Shown piece after piece: positions 33,028-46,000 of a stretch of DNA of 64,000 nt (position 1 is the stretch's first letter; every line of letters begins with the position of its first letter). The notes beneath the pieces were generated by a model. The model had not been told where the DNA came from, made no database searches, and was given only the letters and a program-made list of their open reading frames with translations. The position numbers and the translations under genes are program-made. Source of the stretch: Brassica napus (lineage: Eukaryota; Streptophyta; Magnoliopsida; Brassicales; Brassicaceae); NCBI RefSeq assembly GCF_020379485.1, contig NW_026016743.1, positions 51,173 through 115,172 of the forward strand, read 5' to 3'.

Positions 33028-33982
33028 TGTTAACTTGAAGAGAAGAAGTGGAGAAGCAAAAGTGATGAGTTGAGTTGGTGCTTGTGCAAAGACATGGCAA
33101 GATCTTCAGAGGTTGTATGTTAAGGCTTTGGGAGAGTCTTAAGGCTTCAGAAGTGGTCTGATGAGTGTGCAAAGATAGGGTTAAGTCCAGGAGGGACTTA
33201 GACACCATTTAGAGAAGATTTGGGTCAGACAGTAACTCCAAAGTTACCACAGTAACTTTGGAGAGTTACCACAGTAAGATTGGAGAAGTTTGGGCAAGTT
33301 GGTGTAAAAGTGAATAGTGAATCACTAGTCACTATTCAGGTTGACTATTCACTATTTGGATCACTATTCAGGATGTGAGGCACCAAGGTTTGAATCTAGT
33401 CAAAGGGAATCAAGAAGATGCTGTGTGGAGCTGATTGGTTACTTTGGGGCATGGACAGGCTGGCTGTTGCTGTAAAGGAAGAGCAGCCACGACCATGCAC
33501 CTAGACTGATCTGTAGACAGATACAAAGGAGCCTAAGGAGAGCCAATCACAGCACAGCCTGGTTTGAATTAAAGTGAGCCAGCTTAGCTCATCCAATCAG
33601 CACACATCACTCAGATCACAACAAGACCAACTCATCCTCACCATCCATTCCTCTTAAGTTATTTCTATCCATTAGATATAGGTTTATGAGTTTGCAAGAG
33701 TGTAAAACCTATATAAAGACCTCATGGGCGTTTGTAACTCTCTTAAGAGAGTATGGGGGTTTTCCCCATCTCCTTCATAAATATAAAAGTGTGTTCTTGA
33801 TCAGATTCCCTTAATCTACCCCTTTCTTAGTCTCTAATCTCTTAATCTCTCTAAGTCTCTTTGTTTCTGATTCAAGTTCATACTAGTTTCATCAGACCTC
33901 TTATTCAACTAGTTCAAGACCTTATTCTTTGCCTCTAATGGCTTCTCATACACATACACAGCCAGAGCTCTCAAATCTCATA
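33028..33982 (+). repeat. 3' LTR of E (955 bp)
   Basis: Appears identical to the 5' LTR; followed by target duplication AGGAA. Confidence 0.92.
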
Positions 33983-33987
33983 AGGAA

Positions 33988-36609
33988 GAGGAAGCAGGAC
34001 GTGGACAACAGTCTTACAAACAGCCAGCCCACACTTTGAGCAGACCTCATCAAGCTTCTCGCACTCCTAAATCAAATATTCATTCTTCTTACAATCAAAT
34101 TGTCACTAAGTCTCAACTTTATGTTTTTACAGGGGAAGGTGATTATTTGAAGTGGGAAAGAACAATGGAGAAGTGGCTGTGCTACAACAAAATCCTGAAG
34201 AGAGATGCCTTGGCTTATGTAATGTCTCAGCTCAAAGGAAACATTTATAAATGGTTGCTGCAAGAAGAAGATGATCGCAGGTACTACAAGGAACCAGCTA
34301 TCACCACTTGGGAAGATCTGAAGTTCCTACTAAGGAAGAAGTATGCATCCAAAGGCCACACTTCTCTGAAATCTCCAATGAAGGAAGTCACATCTAGCAA
34401 GGCAGTAACCTGTTACATCAAAGAGAAAACCGTTAAATGTTCATGGTTCAGTGAAAAGGATAAGAAGGAGTTGTTACAAGTAATAATGGATGTTGAGAAG
34501 CAAGTCAAAAGGACCTACACACCACGTCCATCCACTGAAACAAAGCACCAGGAACCAGTTACTACTGTCTCAGAACTCAAAAATGCAGGATCAGACTCAG
34601 CTGCAACAATTCAAGAAGTCCAAACCGAAACATCTATGCAAAAGGAAAAATCTGAGACAGAACAAGAGTGTTCTCTTTTCTTACCTCAATCTGAATTGAA
34701 TTTCAATAATTCTTGTGATGAGCTAACTTGTCTTAAACCGGTGCAACCGAGTAGAATTGTTTCAGTGTCACAGGTTGCAAAAGAAGACTCAGCAGAAAAA
34801 GAACCAGAGAGTACAACACAAGAGGAACAACAGAAAAACTTGCAGACAGAATCAGCTCATGAATCTTTGTCTTATGATCTGCAAGAGCACTGTAAGGAGT
34901 TTAATATGGTTGCTTCTGTGCCTAGAATGTTTGTTAAAGTGAGTACTGAAGACATAAAACGTTTTGGTCTTGATAAAGTAAAAGATTTTTGTGTTTCAAA
35001 ATCTGTTTTTGATAACATGTTTAAATCTTTTAAAGAACTTAAACCAGAAATCATCTTTGATCAAAAACGTTTTCAAAATCAAAATAATAACATTTCTGGT
35101 CATATTCTGAGTTTTGATCATTTTCTGAAACATGGCAAAAGTTTTGATCATTTTGAAAAGGTTTTAGAGCTTGAATTGAAACAATCTGATTTCTGTTTGA
35201 AACCTTGTGATTCATTTGTTAGAACTGAAGAAAGAAGTTTTGTTACGAACTTCCATGTGCATAAACTGATCCTTGATAATTCTTTTGTTTCTGCTTATGA
35301 ATTGAATGAACCTAAGAAGTTGCAGGAACCGAAATTGCATCAATCTGATTTTAGATTTAAATTTGTGAAATCTGCAAAGTTCTCTGAGTTTGAGCTTGAT
35401 AATGATTCTAAACATGTAGGTTGGTTCTTTGATGATATTCTAGTGTATAACACTTTCTTTGATAAACCTGCTGCACAATTGAAACTAGATATCACTGATT
35501 CTGAATGTGTGAACTTGAACCTTAATGATATTTGGGTCTACAATACTTCCTTTGATATGATAACACACTTGACTTGTCCAAAAAGAGCTGAGAAGTGTAC
35601 AGGTAAAAAGAGGGGCTATACTGATGAGTCCTTGGCTAAGCTGGAGATGCAACAATCAAATCTTGGAAGCTGTCTAGCCGTCAACTTTGACATAGGAGCA
35701 GTCCGAGGATCATATCTCAGCAACCAGAAGGAATTAAGCAACAAACTCAACTGCAATGGAAACTACACTCATCAGGGTCTCACGTCGAACTGGAATCATG
35801 ACCAAAGCTTCTCAAATGAAAGAGTTATGGGTTCTACAAGACGGGTGATTCTGTGTTTGCTTTGTTTGAATTTTTCTGAGTATAGAACATCTCAATCCTA
35901 TATATGGCGACCAGGTGAGCATGCTAAGGTAACCAATCATGTTTTCAAGAGTTCTTTTATTGATTATACAGATATGATGCACTTGTTTTTGTCAAAAGAG
36001 TCATGTGCAGATTATATGGAAGCTTTGAAGCATGCAAAGACAAAGAACAAGCGTGAGGAAGACAAACGTTTCAAGCCGCCTGATCTAAGCCAGGAGAGAC
36101 ATCAGGACGTCACTTGCTTCATCCTCATCAAAGAAGCACCTCCAGATGCAACATACAAGCCAAAACCGAGAAAATATAACTTTGGGATAAGAATCTTGCT
36201 CTATGATGATTTTGCTTGTGTTAACTTGTCTTGTTTCAAAGTATCAGGTTTAAGTAATGCCTCAGGAGTGAGGAAAGCCAAATGGATCAGTCCCTTCTAC
36301 CTAATAGAACCAGTCAGCGACAATGCCTATCAAAGAGGCTTGCAAGGTAAGTGTAATCTGATTATAAACTCTGATGTTACTGACTTGGTCCCTTCTATTG
36401 CAGGTAACACAGATTTGAGGACAAATCTTTTTGAAGTGGGAGGGGATGATGTGATCATGGAAAGCACCAAGGAATGGAATCATGAACCTGATCATGGAGA
36501 GCTTGTAGCTATGGAAGAACCTACACTTGAAGAATGTTTGAGCCGAAATAAAGCTTCTATCATCAGAGACAACTTGATCTACATTCAAGCTACTCTACAC
36601 TCAAGCTGA
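33988..36609 (+). pseudogene. D protein, main part: gag-like domain, unknown middle, integrase C-terminus
   Basis: In frame with 29700-29948 once E and one duplication are left out (about 956 residues in all), so only E breaks it. A gag-like region (LYVFTGEGDYLKWERTMEKW to FLLRKKYASK) aligns loosely with CRM gag. No zinc knuckle or enzyme motif follows. The middle ~500 residues are unrecognised, first Gln/Glu/Ser/Thr-rich, then Phe/Asp/Lys-rich with recurring SFDHF and VYNT(F/S)FD elements. The end (WISPFYLIEPVSDNAY to VTDLVPSIAG, then VGGDDVIM) aligns with the integrase C-terminus and LTR-encoded tail of B, but the GP.TRA basic motif is lost. A TTG at 34036 is not a likely start. Confidence 0.85.
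36435..36446 (+). promoter_or_regulatory. Polypurine tract of D, inside the coding frame
   Basis: AGTGGGAGGGGA just before the 3' LTR, identical to B and C. Confidence 0.85.
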
Positions 36610-37211
36610 TCATCATCTAGGCAAGTAGCTTGTGTGTACTCTTTTTCCCTTGATTGGTTTTGTCCCACTGGGTTTTCCAATCAAGGTTTTTAATGAGGCC
36701 ACAAGTTACTTCTCTTACCTCCTAGATGATTGATCTTGGTCTGTCCACATGAAGACCTTATGTTATATAATTTTATCTAAGTTTTTATGCTATGTTTTTA
36801 TTTTCGAAAACTCTAGTCTTTGTTGTGTTTCCAAGGGAGCCTTGTCTTTATTTTCCTTGTATTTTCGAGACCTTGTGCATGTACAAGGCTTCTCCTTTAT
36901 ATTCTGGTCGTGGCCCCTTGTATCAGTATCCATCTTTTTATCAAAAACCTTTGTTTTCTCTTTTCTTCTTGCTTGTCGAGTTGATTGAGTGTTGGTGTGT
37001 AATATCCAACTTCTGATGTGTAATATCCAGAGACTAAGGGCTCTAGTTTGGTGTGTCATATCCAATCTATTGCCTAGGAGTATCAAGGAGCCTTTCCGCA
37101 GCCTCTTGTGTCACCATTCGATCCACATACCTTGAGAAACTTGAGTCTTTTTGATTCGTTTCTGCAAGGATTATCCCATCTGTTCCAGAGCATCATCCTA
37201 GGATCTCATTA
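36447..37211 (+). repeat. 3' LTR of D (765 bp)
   Basis: Carries the D stop codon (36607-36609) and the stem-loop at 36648-36686; followed by AGAGC. Confidence 0.92.
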
Positions 37212-37216
37212 AGAGC

Positions 37217-37726
37217 ACTCTGGAAGGGGAGTTTCGATTTCTCTTTTGCGATTTCTTAAGATCTACTCTTTGTCGATTCATATTTTGTTGATCAATCGGT
37301 TCTTGTGTGTTTATTCTCATTTGATCTGCTTGTTTCACTATCAGGATTGCTAGATCTGATTGTTTCGTATCTCATTAAGTGGTATCTCATATTGATAGAT
37401 CTAAGAATTTCGATCAAGTTTTGAACAAAAACCTTTTCACATTCTTGTCGATTACGTTATCGTTTTACTTGATCCGAAAGTTTCTTGTGATTGTGTGACT
37501 CGATCTGTTGTTAGATTCATAGATCAGGATTCGATTATCTCATTTCATCATCCGTTGAATCTGATCTGTTATTGTTTCAATTTCGAAAAGATAGAATTCA
37601 AATCGTCGCGTGTTGATCAAGTATCTTCATTTGCCGCTTTGTTTGAATACTTTGTTTCTTTGAATCTTGAGTTCTGATTTCTTTTGAACTACTTACTGGT
37701 TCAAGTTTTTCGTGTATCAGGAAGCA
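37217..37726 (+). other. Untranslated leader of C
   Basis: As in B, but with an extra 15 bp at 37376-37390 (TAAGTGGTATCTCAT) that copies the LTR end plus the start of the primer site. Confidence 0.75.
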
Positions 37727-40700
37727 ATGGGGTCTGAGGAAGATGATGAAACCTTTGTGCGAAGGAATAGATTGCTGCAAGAAGCAATCACCAAACAAGT
37801 GATGGAAGCGATGGTGAAGTTACTAGAAGAGAAGTATGATCAGAGACCGCATGATGGGCAAGGACAAGCATCTGGTTCAAGACATGAGCCAAGAAGAAAC
37901 AGACAAGGTCAGCGTGAGCATGCTGGATCAGAAGAGACTGATAACTTCTATGAGAGAAGTAGCCATAGCTCCGGTTCAAGACGTAGCAGTAGAAGATCTC
38001 GACGTGATCATGAGGGCCGGAGGCATAGACGCAATGAGCTATCAGGGTTAAAGCTTAAGATCCCTCCTTTCCATGGTAAAGCTGATCCAGATGCCTATCT
38101 TGAGTGGGAGAAGAAGATCGAACTCGTTTTCAACTGTCAGCATTACTCAGAGACTAAGAAGATTCAAGTAGCTGCTACCGAGTTCAATGACTATGCATTG
38201 AGCTGGTGGGATCAGTTGGTTACAAACAAGAGGCGCAATGGTGAATTTCCCATTGAAACATGGGCAGAAATGAAAGCTGTGATGCGCAAGAGGTTTGTAC
38301 CAAGCCATTATCACCGTGATCTTCATCAAAAGCTGAGACTGCTCACACAAGGATCAAAGTCTGTAGAGGAATACTTTCAAGAGATGGAGTTGCTTATGCT
38401 AAGAGCTTGTGTATCTGAGGACAGTGAAGCTACCATGGCACGATTTCTTGGTGGACTCAACCGTGAGATACAAGATAGAGTGGAGATGCAACACTACTTG
38501 GAAATAGAGGAGATGCTACACAAAGCTATCTTGGTGGAGCAACAAGTTAAGAGAAGAAGTCATGCGCGTGGCAGCTATGGTTCCAATAGATACCAGACCT
38601 CTAAGGAAGATAAACCGAGCTATCAAAAGGAGAGCAAGCCACAGCCAAAAGAAGAAGCCAAGTCTAGTAGCATCTACAACAAAGATAAGGGGAAAGTGGA
38701 AGCTACAAGCTCGCGTGCAAGAGATGTGAAGTGTTTTAAGTGCCAAGGACGTGGGCACTATGCTAATGAGTGTACCAACAAACGTGTGATGATCCTTCAT
38801 GCCAATGGAGAATATGAATCTGCTGATGATGAGACAGAGGCCGAAGAAGATCACAGTTCAGAAGAGGAGTATGTTGCCAACCCGGTTGCTGGAAGGTTGC
38901 TAGTTGCTAGAAGAACCTTGAGTCTTCAAAGCAAGACCGAAGAAATGGAGCAAAGAGAGAATCTCTTCTATACTAGATGTCTAGTGCAAGGAAAGGTCTG
39001 TAGTCTTATTGTGGATGGAGGCAGTTGTGTCAACGTTGCGAGTGAGACTATGGTTAAAAAGTTGGGTTTGAAGGTCCAGAAGCATCCTAAACCATATAGG
39101 CTCCAATGGCTCAATGAAGAGGGCGAGATGAGAGTATCTACTCAGGTTATGGTTCCCTTAGCCATTGGTAAATATGAAGATGAGATTCTTTGTGATGTGT
39201 TGCCTATGGAAGCTGGACACATTCTCCTTGGAAGGCCGTGGCAATCAGATAGACGTGTGATACATGATGGGTATGCCAACAAGCACACGTTTGAGTTTAA
39301 AGGGAGAAAAACAGTTCTTGTGCCTATGACTCCTAAGGAAGTTCAGGTTGATCAGCTTCAGCTACAAAAGAAGAAAGAGATAGATCTTCCCGCTGAATCA
39401 ACAAAGCAACTAAACTTCTATGCCAAGTCTGGTGATGTTAAAAGATCTCTCTGCTCTAACCTTCCTATCCTTTTGTTTATCTATAAGGAATCCCTCTTGA
39501 CCACTACTAACATTGCACCGGAGTATCCGAGTGAACTTGTCAATCTTTTACAGGAATATCAAGATGTTTTTCCAGAAGATAGTCCCAATGGACTACCACC
39601 AGTGCGAGGGATTGAGCACCAAATTGATTTTGTGCCCGGTTCTACACTTCCCAATAGGCCAGCATACAGAACCAATCCGGTGGAGACCAAAGAACTACAA
39701 AGGCAAGTAGAGGAACTGATGGAGAAAGGGCATATCCGAGAGAGCATGAGTCCTTGTGCTGTTCCAGTGCTACTTGTGCCCAAGAAAGATGGGAGCTGGC
39801 GCATGTGTGTTGATTGCAGAGCCATCAACAATATCACTGTAAAGTATCGCCATCCTATTCCTAGATTAGATGATATGCTTGATGAATTGCATGGTTCTTG
39901 CATATTTTCTAAGATTGATTTGAAAAGTGGATACCATCAGATTAGGATGAAAGAAGGAGATGAATGGAAAACTGCATTCAAAACTAAACATGGTCTATAT
40001 GAGTGGTTAGTCATGCCATTTGGATTAACCAATGCACCTAGTACATTCATGAGATTAATGAATCATGTTCTTAGATCATTCATTGGCATATTTGTTGTGG
40101 TATACTTTGATGACATCCTTGTATACAGTAAGAGCTTTAATGATCATATAGAACATCTTAGAGCTGTTCTTGATGTGCTTAGAAAGGAATCTCTTTTTGC
40201 TAACCTTAAGAAGTGTACTTTTGGAACGGATCACTTGGTCTTTTTAGGCTTTATTGTGGGTGCAGATGGGGTTAAAGTTGATCCAGAGAAAGTAAGAGCT
40301 ATACGAGAATGGCCAATTCCTAAGACAGTGAGTGAAGTAAGGAGCTTCCATGGACTTGCTGGTTTCTATAGGCGCTTTGTGAAAGACTTCAGCACCATAG
40401 CATCTCCCTTGACTGAAGTAATCAAGAAAGAAGTCGGATTCAAGTGGGGAGAAGCACAAGAACTTGCCTTTCAATGCCTAAAAGAGAAGCTTACTAATGC
40501 CCCTCTTCTTATACTTCCTGATTTTAATAAAACTTTTGAAATAGAATGTGATGCTTCAGGAATTGGAATTGGTGCTGTATTGATGCAGGAGAAGAGACCC
40601 ATTGCATACTTCAGTGAGAAGCTTGGAGGAGCTACCCTCAACTATGCAACTTATGATAAAGAACTATATGCCTTGGTGAGAGCCTTGCAGACTTGGCAAC

Positions 40701-42409
40701 ACTACCTCTGGCCTAAAGAGTTCGTCATACACACAGATCATGAGTCTCTCAAATACCTCAAAGGACAGCACAAACTCAGCAAGAGACACGCAAGGTGGGT
40801 CGAGTTCATTGAGACATTTCCTTATGTCATCAAGTATAAACAAGGTAAGGAAAACATAGTTGCTGATGCACTATCCAGAAGGTATGTTCTCTTGAACACT
40901 CTTGATGCTAAGCTATTAGGATTTGAGCAGATTAAAGGAATGTATGAGAATGATCCTGATTTTAAAGAAGCTTACAACTCTTGTGAGAAATTTGCTGAGG
41001 GACACTACTTTAGGCATGATGGTTTTCTTTTCTATGATAATCGATTGTGTGTGCCTAACTGTTCTTTGAGAGACTTGTTTGTTAGGGAATCTCATGGAGG
41101 AAGTCTCATGGGTCACTTTGGTATTGCAAAGACTCTTAAAACTTTGCAGGATCATTTCTTTTGGCCTCGGATGAAAAGAGATGTGGAGAAACTATGTGAG
41201 AGATGTGCAACTTGCAAACAAGCCAAGTCTAAGGTTCAGTCTCACGGTTTGTATACTCCTCTCCCTATACCTTATCATCCTTGGAATGACATATCTATGG
41301 ATTTCATTGTTGGCTTGCCTAGAACTAGGACTGGAAAGGATTCTATCTTTGTGGTTGTGGATAGGTTCTCAAAGATGGCACATTTCATAGCTTGTCACAA
41401 AACTGATGATGCATTGCATATTGCTAACTTGTTCTTTAAAGAGATTGTGCGCATACATGGCATGCCTAAGACTATTGTTTCTGATAGAGATACTAAGTTT
41501 CTTAGTTATTTTTGGAAGACTCTTTGGTCTAAGCTAGGTACTAAACTCTTGTTTTCTACTACCTGTCATCCACAAACTGATGGACAAACTGAAGTAGTTA
41601 ATAGGACTCTTGGAACACTCTTGCGTGCATTCATAAAGAAAAACTTGAAATCATGGGAAGACTATTTGCCTCATTGTGAATTTGCATACAATCATGCTGT
41701 GCATTCTACTTCTAAGTTTTCTCCTTTTGAGATAGTTTATGGGTTCAATCCCAACTCTCCTTTAGATTTAATTCCTTTACCTGAGTGTGAAAGGGTCAGC
41801 GTTGATGGCAAAAAGAAGGCAGAGATGGTGAAACAACTCCACGAGCAGGCTAGGCTCAACATTGAGGCAACAACCAAACAGTATGTTAAGCATGCTAACA
41901 AAGGACGGCGTGAGATGGTCTTTGAAGTGGGTGATCAGGTTTGGATTCACCTAAGGAAAGAGAGGTTTCCCAATGAAAGGAAGTCCAAGCTGATGCCGCG
42001 GATTGATGGACCTTTTAAGGTCATAAGGAAGATCAGCAACAATGCCTACAAACTGGATTTGCAAGGTAAGTATGATGTGAGTAATAGCTTCAATGTTACT
42101 GACTTGATCCCTTTTATTGCAGATGAGCCAGATTTGAGGACAAATCCTTTTCAAGTGGGAGGGGATGATATGATCATGGACCAGCTAGTTGATAAAGATG
42201 AAGAAGGAGAGACTAAAGATACACTAGCTGAAGAGGAAGCTGTCTTAGCCATTCCCACAGGTCCTATCACTCGTGCAATGACAAGGAGACTCAAGGAAGC
42301 CGTTGGAAACATACTGAAGATCTCTAAGAAGCAAGAAGACTGTCTTGGTAGAAGCTTGAGCCACCAAGACACACTCATCACCATTCATGTGATCTTACCA
42401 TCAAGCTGA
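37727..42409 (+). CDS. gag-pol: C gag-pol polyprotein (1560 aa, intact)
   Basis: Same domain order and motifs as the B protein (gag, CCHC knuckle, DGGS protease, YFDDI reverse transcriptase, RNase H, HHCC and D35E integrase, [14 protein letters not shown] tail) and, by eye, the same amino acid sequence; the one base difference at 38269 is silent (GAA for GAG). Start chosen at ATG 37727, stop at 42407-42409 within the 3' LTR. The frame is whole, but the element's transcript would have to run through D and E between primer site and gag, so C is unlikely to move as it stands. Confidence 0.94.
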   Translation: MGSEEDDETFVRRNRLLQEAITKQVMEAMVKLLEEKYDQRPHDGQGQASGSRHEPRRNRQGQREHAGSEETDNFYERSSHSSGSRRSSRRSRRDHEGRRHRRNELSGLKLKIPPFHGKADPDAYLEWEKKIELVFNCQHYSETKKIQVAATEFNDYALSWWDQLVTNKRRNGEFPIETWAEMKAVMRKRFVPSHYHRDLHQKLRLLTQGSKSVEEYFQEMELLMLRACVSEDSEATMARFLGGLNREIQDRVEMQHYLEIEEMLHKAILVEQQVKRRSHARGSYGSNRYQTSKEDKPSYQKESKPQPKEEAKSSSIYNKDKGKVEATSSRARDVKCFKCQGRGHYANECTNKRVMILHANGEYESADDETEAEEDHSSEEEYVANPVAGRLLVARRTLSLQSKTEEMEQRENLFYTRCLVQGKVCSLIVDGGSCVNVASETMVKKLGLKVQKHPKPYRLQWLNEEGEMRVSTQVMVPLAIGKYEDEILCDVLPMEAGHILLGRPWQSDRRVIHDGYANKHTFEFKGRKTVLVPMTPKEVQVDQLQLQKKKEIDLPAESTKQLNFYAKSGDVKRSLCSNLPILLFIYKESLLTTTNIAPEYPSELVNLLQEYQDVFPEDSPNGLPPVRGIEHQIDFVPGSTLPNRPAYRTNPVETKELQRQVEELMEKGHIRESMSPCAVPVLLVPKKDGSWRMCVDCRAINNITVKYRHPIPRLDDMLDELHGSCIFSKIDLKSGYHQIRMKEGDEWKTAFKTKHGLYEWLVMPFGLTNAPSTFMRLMNHVLRSFIGIFVVVYFDDILVYSKSFNDHIEHLRAVLDVLRKESLFANLKKCTFGTDHLVFLGFIVGADGVKVDPEKVRAIREWPIPKTVSEVRSFHGLAGFYRRFVKDFSTIASPLTEVIKKEVGFKWGEAQELAFQCLKEKLTNAPLLILPDFNKTFEIECDASGIGIGAVLMQEKRPIAYFSEKLGGATLNYATYDKELYALVRALQTWQHYLWPKEFVIHTDHESLKYLKGQHKLSKRHARWVEFIETFPYVIKYKQGKENIVADALSRRYVLLNTLDAKLLGFEQIKGMYENDPDFKEAYNSCEKFAEGHYFRHDGFLFYDNRLCVPNCSLRDLFVRESHGGSLMGHFGIAKTLKTLQDHFFWPRMKRDVEKLCERCATCKQAKSKVQSHGLYTPLPIPYHPWNDISMDFIVGLPRTRTGKDSIFVVVDRFSKMAHFIACHKTDDALHIANLFFKEIVRIHGMPKTIVSDRDTKFLSYFWKTLWSKLGTKLLFSTTCHPQTDGQTEVVNRTLGTLLRAFIKKNLKSWEDYLPHCEFAYNHAVHSTSKFSPFEIVYGFNPNSPLDLIPLPECERVSVDGKKKAEMVKQLHEQARLNIEATTKQYVKHANKGRREMVFEVGDQVWIHLRKERFPNERKSKLMPRIDGPFKVIRKISNNAYKLDLQGKYDVSNSFNVTDLIPFIADEPDLRTNPFQVGGDDMIMDQLVDKDEEGETKDTLAEEEAVLAIPTGPITRAMTRRLKEAVGNILKISKKQEDCLGRSLSHQDTLITIHVILPSS

Positions 42410-43007
42410 TCATCATCTAGGCAAGTGGCTTGGTATACTCTTTTTCCCTTGATTAGTTTTGTCCCACTGGGTTTTCTAATCAAGGTTTTTAATGAGGTAT
42501 CAAGTTCACTTACACATTCCTAGTTGATGTATCTTGGATGCAACTCGGCCTAAGGCATCTTGGACCGACTTCATCATCTATCTTATATTATGTTTTAGTC
42601 TAAGTGTTGTGTTATTACTTTGAAACCGTGTGGAGCCTGTTCCTTTAAGTTTTCTTATGTTTTCGAGACCTTGTGCATGTACAAGGATCTCTCTATTTAA
42701 GTGTATCACAAACCCTCATTCTAATCTAAGTTATCTTTTGTTTAAACCTTGTGTTTTCTTCTCCCTTGCTTTCACGAGTTAAGAGAGTGTCTGGTGAGTA
42801 GTATCCAGTCTGTTGGTGTGTAATATCCAACGCCCAAGGGCTTTAGAAAGGTGTGTCATATCCGATCTAAGCCTAGGAGTATCAAGGAGCCTTTCCGCAG
42901 CCTCTTGTGTCACCATTCGATCCACAGCCTTGATAAACTTGAGTCTTTGATTCGTTTATGCAAGGATCTATCCAAACCATCCAGAGAAGGGTCCTAGGAT
43001 CTCATTA
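42166..43007 (+). repeat. 3' LTR of C (842 bp)
   Basis: G at 42391 where the C 5' LTR has A (27569), exactly the mismatch seen in B. Stem-loop at 42447-42485. Followed by CTTTG and A2 sequence. Confidence 0.93.
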
Positions 43008-46000
43008 CTTTGCAATACCAAAGTGACCCATGAGACTCCCTCCATGTGATTCCCTAACAAACAAATCTCTCAAAGAGCAATTTGGCACACACAGTCTATT
43101 ATCATAAAAGAGGAATCCATCATGTCTAAAATAATGTCCAGCAGCAAATTTCTCACAAGAGTTATAAGCTTCTTTAAAATCTGGATCAGATTCATACATC
43201 TCTTTAATCTGCTCAAAACCTAACAACTTAGCATCAAGAGTGTTTAAGAGAACATACCTTCGAGATAGTGCATCAGCAACTATGTTTTCTTTACCTTGTT
43301 TGTACTTGATGACATAAGGAAATGTCTCAATGAACTCAACCCACCTTGCGTGTCTTTTGCTGAGCTTGTTCTGTCCTTTCAAGTACTTGAGAGACTCATG
43401 ATCCGTGTGTATCACAAACTCCTTAGGCCACAAGTAATGCTGCCAAGTCTGCAAAGCTCTCACCAAGGCATACAATTCCTTATCATAAGTTGCATAGTTG
43501 AGAGTGGCGCCTCCAAGCTTCTCACTGAAATAAGCTATGGGTCTCTTCTCCTGCATAAGAACAGCACCAATTCCAATTCCTGAGGCATCACATTCAATTT
43601 CAAAAGTTTTATTGAATCAGGAAGTATAAGAAGAGGGGCATTAGTAAGCTTCTCTTTTAGGCATTGAAAGGCAAGTTCTTGTGCTTCTCCCCATTTGAAT
43701 CCAACTTCTTTCTTGATCACCTCAGTCAATGGGGCTGCTATGGTGCTAAAGTCTTTCACAAACCGTCGGTAGAAGCCAGCAAGGCCGTGAAAGCTCCTTA
43801 CTTCACTTATAGTCTTTGGAATTGGCCATTCTTGAATTGCTCTCACCTTCTCCTGATCCACCTTTACTCCATCTGCACTCACAACAAAGCCTAGGAAGAC
43901 CAAGTTATCCGTACAAAAAGTGCATTTCTTAAGGTTAGCAAACAGTTTTTCTTTTCTCAACACATCAAGAACAGACTTAAGATGATCTATATGCTCTCCT
44001 AGGTTCTTACTGTAAACAAGGATATCATCAAAGTATACTACCACAAACAAACCTATGAAAGATCTAAGCACATGATTCATCAATCTCATAAAAGTGCTAG
44101 GAGCATTGGTTAATCCAAAAGGCATGACTAACCACTCATACAACCCATGCTTAGTCTTAAAGGCTGTTTTCCACTCATCTCCCTCTTTCATTCTTATTTG
44201 ATGATATCCACTCTTCAAATCTATCTTAGAAAAGACACTAGAACCATGCAACTCATCAAGCATATCATCTAATCTAGGAATAGGGTGGCGATACTTCACT
44301 GTTATGTTGTTGATTGCTCTACAATCAACACACATACGCCAGCTCCCATCTTTCTTTGGAACAAGGAGCACAGGCACAGCACATGGGCTCATACTTTCAC
44401 GGATATGGCCTTTCTCCATCAGTTCCTCAACCTGCCTTTGTAGCTCCTTGGTTTCCACAGGATTAGTTCTGTATGCTGGTCTGTTGGGAAGAGTAGCTCC
44501 TGGTACAAAATCAATCTGATGCTCAATCCCTCGAATAGGTGGCAATCCTATGGGATTATCTTCTGGAAATACATCCTGGTATTCCTGTAAAAGAGCTGAC
44601 ATCTCACTCGGATACACCGGTGTACAATCAGTTAGAGACAAAAGAGATTCTTTAAAGATAAATAAGAGAACCGATTGATGAGAATAAAGAGATCTTTTGA
44701 TTTCACTAGCTTTAGCATAGAAGTTGTGTTGCTTATCTGGTTTGAGATCAACCTCTTTCTTTTTCTGAAGCTGAAGCTGATCTTCATGCACTTCTTTAGG
44801 AGTTAGAGGTACCAAGATAGTTCGCTTGCCGTTGAACTCAAAAGAATGTTTGTTGGTGAAGCCATCATGGATGACACGCCTATCAAATTGCCAAGGCCTT
44901 CCCAGTAGTATGTGGCTGGCTTCCATGGGTATCACATCACAGAGAATGTCATCTTCATACCTCCCAATGGTCAAGGGTATAGAGACCTGAGTAGATACCC
45001 TCATCTCGCCCTCTTCATTAAGCCATTGCAGCCGGTAAGGTTTAGGATGCTTTTGAGCTTTCAAACCAAGCTTCTTCACCATTGTCTCGCTAGCAACATT
45101 AACACAGCTTCCACCGTCGATGATCAGGCTGCAGACCTTTCCTTGCACCAGACAACGTGTGTAGAACAAGTTCTCTCTTTGTTCTTGCTCCTCTGTTTTG
45201 TTTTGCAAACTGAGAGTTCTTCTTGCAACCAAAAGTCTACCTTGAACTGGTTCCTCCTCATGCTCAACTTCTGATAGTTCTTGATCAGTCCTTAGTTTCT
45301 CATCTTCAGATTCAAACTCTCCATTCTCCAGAAGAATCATAACTCTCTTGTTAGTACACTCATAAGCATAGTGCCCACGCCCTTGGCACTTAAAGCACTT
45401 CACATCTCTTGCACGCGAGCTTGTAGCTTCCACTTTACCCTTATCTTTGTTGTAGATGCTACTAGACTTGGATTCTTCTTTTGGCTGTGGCTTGCTCTCC
45501 TTTTGATAGCTCAGTTTATCTTCCTTAGAGGTCTGGTATCTATTGGAACCATAGCTGCCACGCGCATAACTTCTTCTCTTAACTTGCTGCTCCACCAAGA
45601 TAGCTTTGTGTAGCATCTCCTCTATCTCCAAGTAGTGTTGCATCTCCACTCTATCTTGTATCTCACGGTTGAGTCCACCAAGAAATCGTGCCATGGTAGC
45701 TTCACTGTCCTCAGATACACAAGCTCTTAGCATAAGCAACTCCATCTCTTGAAAGTATTCCTCTACAGACTTTGATCCTTGTGTGAGCAGTCTCAGCTTT
45801 TGATGAAGATCACGGTGATAATGACTTGGTACAAACCTCTTGCGCATCACAGCTTTCATCTCTGCCCATGTTTCAATGGGGAATTCACCATTGCGCCTCT
45901 TGTTTGTGACCAACTGATCCCACCAGCTCAATGCATAATCATTGAACTCGGTAGCAGCTACTTGAATCTTCTTTGCTCATGTCTTGAACCAGATGCTTGT

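Larger units (their letters stand above)
29949..33982 (+). mobile_element. Element E: non-coding LTR retrotransposon nested in D
   Basis: 4034 bp with two 955-bp LTRs (29949-30903, 33028-33982), primer site 30904-30919 and polypurine tract 33013-33027. Target duplication AGGAA at 29944-29948 and 33983-33987. The 2.1-kb internal region has no gag or pol. Primer site adjoining the LTR, TGTT...CATA ends and the 3' stem-loop resemble copia X1/X2, so copia enzymes are the likely helpers (inference). LTRs look identical, and it is the last insertion of a four-deep nest. Confidence 0.93.
28200..37211 (+). mobile_element. Element D: non-autonomous CRM-related LTR retrotransposon, split by E
   Basis: LTRs 28200-28964 and 36447-37211 (765 bp each, one difference seen near 28768/37015), primer site 28967-28978, leader, a gag-like frame in two parts, polypurine tract 36435-36446. 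Target duplication AGAGC at 28195-28199 and 37212-37216. LTR ends TGATGTGATC...CTCATTA, primer site, coding tail entering the 3' LTR and stem-loop all parallel B/C, but protease, reverse transcriptase, RNase H and the integrase core are missing. This matches the non-autonomous CRM type known from rice (noaCRR). Confidence 0.9.
27344..43007 (+). mobile_element. Element C: CRM-type element nested in A2, itself split by D
   Basis: 5' LTR 27344-28185, primer site 28188-28199, leader from 37217, intact gag-pol 37727-42409, 3' LTR 42166-43007. Target duplication CTTTG at 27339-27343 and 43008-43012. Almost identical to B: apart from D, I saw one base change in gag (38269) and a 15-bp insertion in the leader (37376-37390). 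D sits directly behind the primer site. Confidence 0.95.

Noticed and set aside
35420..35460. FDDILVYN in the D protein as a reverse transcriptase active site
   Set aside because: It resembles YFDDILVYS, but none of the other reverse transcriptase motifs is nearby, and a related NDIWVYN follows; chance or a deep relic at best.
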